64,000 nucleotides of DNA from contig NZ_FNKB01000001.1 of the NCBI RefSeq assembly GCF_900102345.1, positions 1,240,001 to 1,304,000 of the forward strand, given 5' to 3'. Below, in pieces: positions 57,359 through 64,000 of this stretch; position 1 is the first letter of the stretch, and each line of letters starts with the position of its first letter. The position numbers were made by a program, and so were the translations under genes. Below the pieces are notes generated by a model that worked only from the letters and a program-made list of their open reading frames with translations, was not told the origin of the DNA and ran no database searches. Source of the DNA: Leucobacter chromiiresistens. Its GTDB lineage: Bacteria > Actinomycetota > Actinomycetes > Actinomycetales > Microbacteriaceae.

Positions 57359-57877
57359 GTGCGAGAAACGATCCAGATCCGCCGCGTCCGCCCCGAGGAG
57401 TACGACGCCGTCGGGGCGATGGTGCGCGCGGCCTACGCGGGCGACTACACCCTGAACGACGAGTACCTCGCCGAGATCGAGGACGTCGCGGGGCGCGACG
57501 AGGTCTCGGAAGTGCTCGTCGCCGTCGACCGCGGCACCGGCGACCTGCTCGGCACGATCACCCTTCCCCGGGCGGGCGAGCGGTTGATCGACGACACCGC
57601 CGAGAACGAGTTCGACGTGCGCCTGCTCGGCGTCTCCCGTGCGGCCCGCGGGCGCGGCGTCGGCCGGGCGATCATGCGCCACGCGGCCGACGTGGCGCGC
57701 TCGCGCGGGCTCGACCGGGTCGTGCTGCACACGGGCGAGCAGATGCTCGCGGCGCAGCGCCTCTACGAGCGGATGGGGTTCGTGCAGATTCCCGAGCGCG
57801 AGTTCACCATCGAGCGCGACATCGGCCCGCTGCGCATCCTGTCGTACGGCCTCGACGTCGACCGCGTGACGGCGTAG
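57359..57877 (+). CDS. GNAT-family N-acetyltransferase
   Basis: A 172-residue acetyltransferase with the acetyl-CoA-binding loop SRAARGRGVGRAIMRHAADVARSRG (R/Q-x-x-G-x-G/A) and the C-terminal QRLYERMGF motif. The substrate is unknown. It lies after hemL but has its own promoter directly at the GTG start. It converges with purQ across a hairpin. Confidence 0.9.
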   Translation: MRETIQIRRVRPEEYDAVGAMVRAAYAGDYTLNDEYLAEIEDVAGRDEVSEVLVAVDRGTGDLLGTITLPRAGERLIDDTAENEFDVRLLGVSRAARGRGVGRAIMRHAADVARSRGLDRVVLHTGEQMLAAQRLYERMGFVQIPEREFTIERDIGPLRILSYGLDVDRVTA

Positions 57878-57920
57878 CGGCGCCGCGCCCGGGTCGCCCG
57901 GGGAGGCCCGCACGACGTCG

Positions 57921-57939
57921 GGCGCCGGCAGCCGGCGCC
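57921..57939. terminator. Hairpin between convergent GNAT gene and purQ
   Basis: GGCGCCGG and CCGGCGCC form an 8-base-pair stem with a three-base loop; no T-run. Confidence 0.45.
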
Positions 57940-57947
57940 TCAGCCGC

Positions 57948-58651
<704 letters not shown>

Positions 58652-58652
<1 letters not shown>

Positions 58653-58954
58653 CAGCGGCCCTCGCCGGCGAGCGCGTCGGCGACGGATGCGTCGGCGGAG
58701 ACGTGAACGCCGTCGACGCTGATCGCGACGACGTCTTCGATGACCCCGTTCGACAGGATGTCGTCGGCGACCTGGCGCACCTCGTCGAGCACCGCGTCGG
58801 TCACCTCGCCGGCGACCTGGAACTCGAAGCGCTTGCCGATGCGCACGTTCTCGAACTTCTCGTGGCCGAGACGAGCGAGCGCCCCCGTGGTGGCCTTACC
58901 CTGCGGGTCGAGCAGCTCGGCCTTGGGCATGACATCAACGACAATCGTGGGCAC
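58652..58954 (-). CDS. purS: FGAM synthase subunit PurS
   Basis: A 100-residue structural subunit bridging PurL and PurQ. Typical features are [22 protein letters not shown] at the N-terminus and [14 protein letters not shown] 58954 has GGAG upstream. It lies 76 bases after purC on the same strand. Confidence 0.95.
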
Positions 58955-59030
58955 CCGGGATCTCCATTTCTCGTGGTGAAGCTACTGCATATTCTCGCAC
59001 GGATCGCACGGCGGGGGATCGCGCGGCCGC

Positions 59031-59951
59031 TCAGACGGCGACGGGAGCGTACGGCGGTTCTCCGCCGGTCAGCCGCACGTACAGCTCGCGGTACCGGTCG
59101 TACGTCTGGGCGACGATCCGCTCGGGCAGCGCGGGGGGCTCGCCGGCGCGGTCCCAGTGCTCCGAGAGCCAGTTGCGCACGATCTGCTTGTCGAAGGAGG
59201 CGAGGCGATCCTGCCGGGGGAGGGAGGTGTCGTGATAAGCGGATGCATCCCAGTACCGGGAGGAGTCGCTTGTGAGCACCTCGTCGGCGAGCACGAGCTC
59301 GCCGGTGCGCGGGTCGCGCCCGAACTCGAACTTGGTGTCGGCGAGCACGACGCCGCGGGCGGCCGCGAGATCGCGAGCGGCGGTGAAGATGCGCAGCGAC
59401 GCGTCGCGCAGCGCGGTCGCCGCCTCTGCGCCCACCAGCTCGACGCTGCGCTCGAAGGTGATGTTCTCGTCGTGCTCCCCGAGGGGGGCCTTGTACGCGG
59501 GCGTGTAGATCGGGGTGTCGAGCAGATCGCCGTCGCGCAGCCCGGCGGGCAGCTCGATGCCGCAGACCGCGCCCGTGCGCTCGTACTCGGCGTAGCCCGA
59601 TCCGGTGAGCGCGCCGCGCACGACGCACTCGATCGGGTGCATCTCGAGCCGACGCGTCAGCATCGCGCGATCGGCGACCTCGGCGGGCACCTCCGGAGCG
59701 GCCGCGCGGTCGCCGACGAGATGGTTCGGGAGGTCGATGCGCGCGAACCACCAGTTCGACAGCGCGGTGAGCAGTGCGCCCTTGCCCGGAATGGGCGGTT
59801 CGAGCACGTGGTCGAACGCGCTCACGCGGTTGCTCGCGACGACGAGCAGGTGCGCGTCCGATCCATCGGCGGGCGTGTAGAGGTCGCGAACCTTGCCCGA
59901 GTAGATGTGGCGCCAACCGGCGAGCTGCGTGGGTGCGGGGAGTGTGGTCAC
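59031..59951 (-). CDS. purC: Phosphoribosylaminoimidazole-succinocarboxamide synthase
   Basis: SAICAR synthase, 306 residues. Motifs include YSGKVRDLYTP, ASNRVSAFDHVL, KAPLGEHDENITF and ADTKFEFG with LVLADEVLTSDSSRYW. GTG 59951 starts the conserved protein; GGAGGG lies directly before it, too close to be a normal ribosome site, and GAGAAT lies six bases upstream, so a leaderless start is possible. It begins the purC-purS-purQ unit. Confidence 0.95.
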   Translation of the reverse strand: MTTLPAPTQLAGWRHIYSGKVRDLYTPADGSDAHLLVVASNRVSAFDHVLEPPIPGKGALLTALSNWWFARIDLPNHLVGDRAAAPEVPAEVADRAMLTRRLEMHPIECVVRGALTGSGYAEYERTGAVCGIELPAGLRDGDLLDTPIYTPAYKAPLGEHDENITFERSVELVGAEAATALRDASLRIFTAARDLAAARGVVLADTKFEFGRDPRTGELVLADEVLTSDSSRYWDASAYHDTSLPRQDRLASFDKQIVRNWLSEHWDRAGEPPALPERIVAQTYDRYRELYVRLTGGEPPYAPVAV

Positions 59952-60055
59952 CCCTCCATTCTCGCACTGCGCATCGCGCCGGGTGCGGGCGCGGGATCGC
60001 GTGACGGGCGCCACCGCCCCGGTTTCGGCGGCAATACTCCGACAGGCGGCCGATT

Positions 60056-60084
60056 GGAACCCGGTTGTCAGGGGGTGACGTTAC
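60056..60084 (+). promoter_or_regulatory. ECF-sigma-type promoter
   Basis: GGAACC (60056-60061) is followed, after 17 bases, by CGTTAC (60079-60084). This fits extracytoplasmic-function promoters of the actinobacterial SigE/SigH class. It would transcribe the SRPBCC gene with a leader of about 80 bases. No other promoter for that gene was evident. Confidence 0.5.
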
Positions 60085-60170
60085 GCTCGGTACCAAGTCG
60101 GGAACTCGCGCCTGGGCCGAGCTTCCGGAGGCCGGTCGCTGAGGCCGGCGCGAGAGATCTGAGGAGAAGT

Positions 60171-61202
60171 ATGATCCCGCTGGGGCCTGTGGTGGCGCGG
60201 AGTCGAGTGGGCGTCGCGCGAGCCGCTGCCTGGACGTATCTCGTGGAGCCCGATCGCCGCGCCGAGTGGTGGCCCGAGCTGCAGCTCGACGCCCGCGTGG
60301 GCGGCGTCGTCGCCGAGCAGTGGTCCGAGGGCGAGGGCGACGCGATGGTCAGCCGCGACGCCTCGGGAACGGTTGACGTGTGGGTCGAGGGCCACGCGGT
60401 GGGCTTCACCTGGCGTGAGGCCGGCGACGAGCGCGACACGGCGGTGCTGATCACGCTGCGCACCCAGGGGGTCGACACGGGCATCACCGTGACGGAGACG
60501 GGCTTCGACGCCCTTCCCTCGGCAGGCGAGCGGGCGGCGGCCTCTCAGGAGGGCTGGCAGGTGCTGCTGCGCGACCTGAAGTCGGCGCTCGAGGCGGCGC
60601 AGGCGGCGGGCGCCTTCGGCGACCGGGAGCAGCCGGATGCGGGCGCGGGGTCGGCCGTGGCTGCCGGTTCGGCGGCTGCCGGTTCTGCGACTGCCGCTGG
60701 TGCCGCGGCCGGCGAGGAGAATGCTGATGCTGATGCTGATGCTGATGCTGATGCTGACGCGGTCGCGGACGCGGGCGATGCGGAGGCCGAGGCGAGCGAC
60801 GCGGCCGACGCGAGCGCCGGTGCCGGTGGCGAGCTGGAGGTGCTCGAGCCCGAGGTCGACGGCGAGATCGACGACACGGTCGCGGCGTCGGGGTCGGCCG
60901 ACGACGCCCCGGCGATCGAGATCGACGCCGAGCTGGCGGTCGGCGACCACCCCGAGCTCGAGACGAATCCCGTCACCGTGATCTCGGGCGACGAGGCCGA
61001 TTCCCCGCGCGAAGCAGACGGCGCCGACGCGGAATCCGAGCGCGGCCACGACCTCGACGAGACCATCCAGATCGACCGCTCCGAGCTGCCGACGGCGCAG
61101 AGCCCCGAGTCCCGGCGGGAGTCGGACGCGGGCCGCGGCGAGACCGAAGCGCCGAGCGACCCGGAGGAACCCGACTTCGACACGCTGATCCGCGGCGAGT
61201 AG
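60171..61202 (+). CDS. SRPBCC-domain protein with acidic low-complexity tail
   Basis: A 343-residue protein. Residues 1 to about 150 resemble the SRPBCC/AHSA1 ligand-binding fold (ARAAAWTYLVEPDRRAEWWPELQLDAR..., HAVGFTWREAGDERDTAVLITL). The rest is a disordered acidic extension, with an Ala-Asp run from a hexanucleotide repeat at 60720-60760 and a C-terminus ending EEPDFDTLIRGE. The function is unknown; members bind hydrophobic ligands or act as co-chaperone-like proteins. ATG 60171 has GAGGAGAAG. An ECF-type promoter lies upstream. Confidence 0.72.
   Translation: MIPLGPVVARSRVGVARAAAWTYLVEPDRRAEWWPELQLDARVGGVVAEQWSEGEGDAMVSRDASGTVDVWVEGHAVGFTWREAGDERDTAVLITLRTQGVDTGITVTETGFDALPSAGERAAASQEGWQVLLRDLKSALEAAQAAGAFGDREQPDAGAGSAVAAGSAAAGSATAAGAAAGEENADADADADADADAVADAGDAEAEASDAADASAGAGGELEVLEPEVDGEIDDTVAASGSADDAPAIEIDAELAVGDHPELETNPVTVISGDEADSPREADGADAESERGHDLDETIQIDRSELPTAQSPESRRESDAGRGETEAPSDPEEPDFDTLIRGE
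60720..60760 (+). repeat. Hexanucleotide tandem repeat (GATGCT)
   Basis: About six tandem copies of GATGCT encode an Ala-Asp run inside the SRPBCC-protein tail. The unit is a multiple of three, so copy-number change alters length but not frame. Confidence 0.85.
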
Positions 61203-61209
61203 CGCCGCG

Positions 61210-62463
61210 TCAGGCGACGCGCGCCGCGATATCCGTTCGCGACTGGCCGCCCTCGAGCGAGATCTCCGCGACCCCCGCGTACGCGCGCTCGCGCGCCTCG
61301 GCGAAATCGGCGCCGCGCGCGACGACGCCGAGCACGCGGCCGCCCGTCGCGATCCACCCGCCATCCGCCGTGCGCGCCGTCGCGGCATGCACTACGTGCA
61401 CGCCGGGAAGCGCCGCGGCGGCCTCGATGCCGGTGATCTCCCGACCCGTCGCCGCCTCGCCCGGGTAGCCCTCGCTGGCCACCACCACGATGACAGCCGG
61501 GTCCGCGGAGAAGGCGGGCTCGGGCTCCGCCGCCAGTGCGCCGTTCGCCGCCGCCAGCAGATACCGGCTGAGCGGCGACTCGAGCCGCGCAAGCACCACC
61601 TGCGTCTCGGGGTCGCCGAACCGCGCGTTGAACTCGATCACGCGCACGCCCTGCGCCGTCACGATGAGGCCGCAGTACAGCAGACCGACGAACGGCGTGC
61701 CCTCGGCTTCGAGCTGCCGCACAGTCGGCAGCGCCACCGTGCGGGTGATCTCGTCGACGAAGTCGTCGTCGACCCAGGGGAGCGGGGAGTACGCGCCCAT
61801 GCCGCCGGTGTTCGGCCCCTGGTCGCCGTCGAAGATGCGCTTGTAGTCCTGCGCGGGGCTCAGCGGCAGCACGTCGTGCCCGTCGGCGAAGAAGAAGAGC
61901 GACACCTCCTGCCCGTCCAGGAACTCCTCGATGAGGACCTCCCCGTGCGGGGCCCAGGTGGCGACGTGCGCGAGCGCTGCGTCGCGATCCTCGGTCACGA
62001 GCACGCCCTTGCCGGCGGCGAGCCCGTCGGCCTTCACCACGTACGGTGCGCCGAACTCGTCGAGCACCGCCCCGGCGGCCTCCGCAGAGGCGACGCGGGA
62101 AGCCCGCCCGGTGGGCACCTGCGCCTCGTCCATGATGCGCTTCGCGAACGCCTTCGAGCCCTCCAGCTGGGCGGCGGCGCGATCCGGCCCGAAGACCGGA
62201 ACCCCGGCGGCGCGCAGCGGATCCGCCACCCCCGCGACGAGCGGCGCTTCGGGGCCGATCACGACGAGGTCGAAGCCGCGATCCTGCACGAACGAGGCGA
62301 CCGCCTGCGGGTCGGTGTACGCGAGCTCCGGGGTCTCGACACCGCTCGCAGCGATGCCCGCGTTGCCCGGTGCGCAGACGATCTCGTGATCGGCGCCCTC
62401 CGCGAGGAGAGCGAGGACGATGGCGTGTTCGCGGGCGCCGGGGCCCAGGACGAGGATCTTCAC
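61210..62463 (-). CDS. purD: Phosphoribosylamine-glycine ligase (GAR synthetase)
   Basis: ATP-grasp enzyme of purine synthesis, 417 residues. It begins VKILVLGPGAREHAI and contains YVVKADGLAAGKGVLV, EEFLDGQEVSLF and EFNARFGDPETQ. GTG 62463 is the start; TAGTCT lies seven bases before it, and GGAG only four bases, so it is either leaderless or has a close ribosome site. It is divergent from the sterol-carrier-like gene. Confidence 0.95.
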   Translation of the reverse strand: MKILVLGPGAREHAIVLALLAEGADHEIVCAPGNAGIAASGVETPELAYTDPQAVASFVQDRGFDLVVIGPEAPLVAGVADPLRAAGVPVFGPDRAAAQLEGSKAFAKRIMDEAQVPTGRASRVASAEAAGAVLDEFGAPYVVKADGLAAGKGVLVTEDRDAALAHVATWAPHGEVLIEEFLDGQEVSLFFFADGHDVLPLSPAQDYKRIFDGDQGPNTGGMGAYSPLPWVDDDFVDEITRTVALPTVRQLEAEGTPFVGLLYCGLIVTAQGVRVIEFNARFGDPETQVVLARLESPLSRYLLAAANGALAAEPEPAFSADPAVIVVVASEGYPGEAATGREITGIEAAAALPGVHVVHAATARTADGGWIATGGRVLGVVARGADFAEARERAYAGVAEISLEGGQSRTDIAARVA

Positions 62464-62470
62464 GCGCTCC

Positions 62471-62494
62471 AGACTACCGAAGCGCGGATAGGCT
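62471..62494. promoter_or_regulatory. Back-to-back promoters for purD and the sterol-carrier-like gene
   Basis: Minus-strand TAGTCT (62471-62476) serves purD, and plus-strand TAGGCT (62489-62494) is six bases before GTG 62501. The two -10s are 12 bases apart in a 37-base gap, so each -35 position overlaps the other promoter or start codon. No clear -35 motif is visible. Confidence 0.5.
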
Positions 62495-62500
62495 GGAATC

Positions 62501-62890
62501 GTGGCGAAGCGCAGGATACCGATCGACGACGGACGTGCGGCCCTCTCGGCCGTGCGGGCCGGCAGCACCGCGCGCACCGAGGTGGCGACCGCCGTGCGCT
62601 ACCTGCTCGAGGAGCTCGCCGAGCGCGCTCCCGGCAACACGGTCGAGGTGCGGGTGCCGCCCTACGGGGCGACCCAGTGCGTGAGCGGCCCGAGGCACAC
62701 CCGGGGCACGCCCCCGAACGTGATCGAGACCGATGCCGAGACCTGGATCGCGCTGGCATGCGGCGACGTCGGCTGGAGCACGGCGATCGGCGACTCCCGC
62801 GTCGTCGCCTCGGGATCGCGCGCCGTGCTGACGGGGCTGCTCCCGCTCGTGCGCGAGTACCCAGTCGAAGCTGAGACACTAGAGGCATGA
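62501..62890 (+). CDS. Sterol-carrier-family protein (SCP2-like)
   Basis: A 129-residue protein of the small sterol-carrier-like family that lies beside purine genes in many actinobacteria. Conserved segments are TEVATAVRYLLEELAERAPGNTVEVRVPPYGATQCVSGPRHTRGTPPNVIE and TWIALACGD. The role is unknown; a lipid- or CoA-related ligand is inferred from the fold. GTG 62501 follows TAGGCT by six bases. The stop overlaps the next ATG (ATGA). Confidence 0.82.
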   Translation: MAKRRIPIDDGRAALSAVRAGSTARTEVATAVRYLLEELAERAPGNTVEVRVPPYGATQCVSGPRHTRGTPPNVIETDAETWIALACGDVGWSTAIGDSRVVASGSRAVLTGLLPLVREYPVEAETLEA

Positions 62891-63339
62891 GTCAGTCCGA
62901 TCCTCCGACGGGCCTCCCTGCGCGGGAGCCCGCCGACGCCGCACCCGCAGCGGAGGCGCCCGCAGCACCCTCAGCGGATGCGCCCGCAGCACCCGCACCC
63001 GCACCCGAGTCGCCCGCGGCGGAGCCCGGCGATACGCCGGTCGACCGCGAGCCGATCGTCGAGGTCGCGCAGCGCGAGGTCGCCATCGAGCGCTCGGTGC
63101 GGGTCGGCCGCATCGTCATCGGCGGGATCGTCGCCGGGGCGGTCGTCGCGATGCTCGCGTGCCTGTTCTTCCCGATCGAGGAGGGCGCCGAGTATACGCT
63201 CGGCCAGATCGTCGGGTTCATGGCGCTCATCGGAGCGGCCATCGGCGCGGGCCTCGCCGGGCTCTTCGCGATCCTGCTCGGGGCAGCGGTGCGGCGGCAG
63301 CGCGGCACCGGTATCGCCATACAGTCCGACGTGCGATAA
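62887..63339 (+). CDS. Small membrane protein with Ala/Pro-rich N-terminus
   Basis: A 150-residue protein of no recognised family. An Ala/Pro-rich cytoplasmic segment (about 1-55) and an amphipathic stretch (VEVAQREVAIERSVRVG) precede two transmembrane helices (about 73-97 and 106-134) and a short basic end. ATG 62887 overlaps the previous stop, so the pair is co-translated. Confidence 0.75.
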   Translation: MSQSDPPTGLPAREPADAAPAAEAPAAPSADAPAAPAPAPESPAAEPGDTPVDREPIVEVAQREVAIERSVRVGRIVIGGIVAGAVVAMLACLFFPIEEGAEYTLGQIVGFMALIGAAIGAGLAGLFAILLGAAVRRQRGTGIAIQSDVR

Positions 63340-63369
63340 TCCCCTCAACAACGATTCGGAGAAACTGCC

Positions 63370-63564
63370 ATGCTCGGTAACCTCACAGGGATGCACCTCG
63401 TCGCCATCCTCTTCATCATCCTGCTGATGTTCGGCGCTCCGAAGCTTCCCGCACTGGCGAAGAGCCTCGGCCAGTCGATGAAGATCCTCCGGAAGGAGGT
63501 CGGGAGCGACGCCGAGAAGACCGCGGAGACGACCCCCTCCACCACCCAGACGGACGCCTCCTGA
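63370..63564 (+). CDS. tatA: Twin-arginine translocase subunit TatA/E, copy 1
   Basis: A 64-residue TatA-type protein: an N-terminal helix (HLVAILFIILLMFGAPKLP) with the FG-x-x-KLP hinge, then the amphipathic helix ALAKSLGQSMKILRKEV and a short Thr-rich tail. TatA oligomers form the protein-conducting part of the Tat export system; tatB and tatC are not in the window. ATG 63370 has GGAG upstream (CGGAGAAACTGCC). Confidence 0.9.
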   Translation: MLGNLTGMHLVAILFIILLMFGAPKLPALAKSLGQSMKILRKEVGSDAEKTAETTPSTTQTDAS

Positions 63565-63597
63565 CCGTCCCGTCGCAACGATCGGAGACTGCTTTCC

Positions 63598-63990
63598 ATG
63601 ATCGGTAACCTCTCAGGGCCGACGTTGATCGTCATCCTGTTCATCGTGCTGCTGCTGTTCGGTGCGCCGAAGCTCCCCGCACTGGCGAAGAGCCTGGGGC
63701 AGTCGATGAAGATCCTGCGCAAGGAAGTCAGCTCGGATCGCGACGGCTCCGGCAGCGACGCCGCGCCCGCATCCCCGACGACGCCCGCCGATCCCGCCGC
63801 ACCGCCGGCGGCCCCGACTGCTCCGGCCGCCCCGAGCGACCCGACGACGCCGGTGGCTCCGCCCGTCGTTCCCCCGGCCCCGCCGGCCGCTCCCGAGCAG
63901 CCGCCCGCGACCGGTGCCGGTCAGGGCGGCCCCGCCGACGCGCCGCACGCCCCGCAGCGCCCGGTCGATCCCGAAGACCCGAATCGCTAG
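63598..63990 (+). CDS. tatA: Twin-arginine translocase subunit TatA/E, copy 2 with long Pro-rich tail
   Basis: A 130-residue paralogue whose first 43 residues closely match copy 1, including a near-identical FGAPKLPALAKSLGQSMKIL segment. The tail differs: about 85 residues rich in Pro, Ala and Thr, ending PVDPEDPNR. It starts 33 bases after copy 1 and is likely co-transcribed. It seems to be a tandem duplication followed by tail expansion. Confidence 0.9.
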   Translation: MIGNLSGPTLIVILFIVLLLFGAPKLPALAKSLGQSMKILRKEVSSDRDGSGSDAAPASPTTPADPAAPPAAPTAPAAPSDPTTPVAPPVVPPAPPAAPEQPPATGAGQGGPADAPHAPQRPVDPEDPNR

Positions 63991-64000
63991 ACCGACGAAC

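Overview
The window is very GC-rich and densely coded. Gene content and order (acs - tad/Flp genes - topA - tmk; dnaX preceded by a small SRP RNA gene and followed by recR; lysC with an internal beta-subunit start; PBP with PASTA repeats; hemAEYCDBL; purS/Q/L, purC, purD; DUF4244 and Rv3654c-like TadE proteins) point to a Gram-positive actinobacterium, most likely Microbacteriaceae (Leucobacter-like). The genus is an inference from gene content, not from a marker search. I found no tRNA, rRNA, CRISPR array, transposase or phage structural gene.

Layout. 1-4340: end of a peptide/nickel-type ABC importer operon (substrate-binding protein, permease, and one reading frame joining the second permease to two ATPase domains). 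4471-8070: NfeD-like/flotillin membrane pair, a bacterial-PH-domain membrane protein and a YqaJ-type nuclease. 8306-9541: an orphan PhoP-like response regulator, a duplicated gene tail, a large inverted repeat, then the promoter and leader of rplJ-rplL. 10703-14490: two subunits of a heterodimeric ABC exporter. 14620-22458: SRP RNA, a phytoene-desaturase-like oxidoreductase, dnaX, recR, lysC, asd. 22557-29179: metallophosphoesterase, PBP1-type penicillin-binding protein, DUF4177-like and RidA proteins, acs. 29487-37245: a tad/Flp pilus cluster split by an opposite-strand four-gene siderophore importer. 37425-40950: topA and tmk, followed by a low-complexity repeat block where holB would be expected. 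41216-62463: de novo purine genes (purL, purQ, purS, purC, purD, all minus strand), with a block between purL and purQ that carries a second siderophore importer (YclNOPQ/FatBCD type) and nearly the whole tetrapyrrole pathway (hemA, then hemE-hemY-hemC-hemD-hemB-hemL). 62501-63990: sterol-carrier-like protein, small membrane protein and two tandem TatA paralogues.

How it works together. Iron is the recurring theme: two independent Fe-siderophore importers, each with a DtxR/IdeR-like box upstream, and a heme biosynthesis divergon. A short palindrome (ACATC-N-GATGT) occurs at the hemA/hemE divergent promoter and again at the promoter of the second siderophore importer, suggesting one regulator coordinates iron uptake with heme synthesis. 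Both iron blocks lie inside clusters that are normally contiguous in actinobacteria (tad genes; purQ-purL), which suggests insertion or rearrangement. The most unusual single gene is the third small tad gene, where an Rv3654c-like pseudopilin segment is fused to an M23 (LytM) peptidase domain. Many genes show a -10-like hexamer exactly six bases before the start codon, implying that leaderless transcripts are common here.
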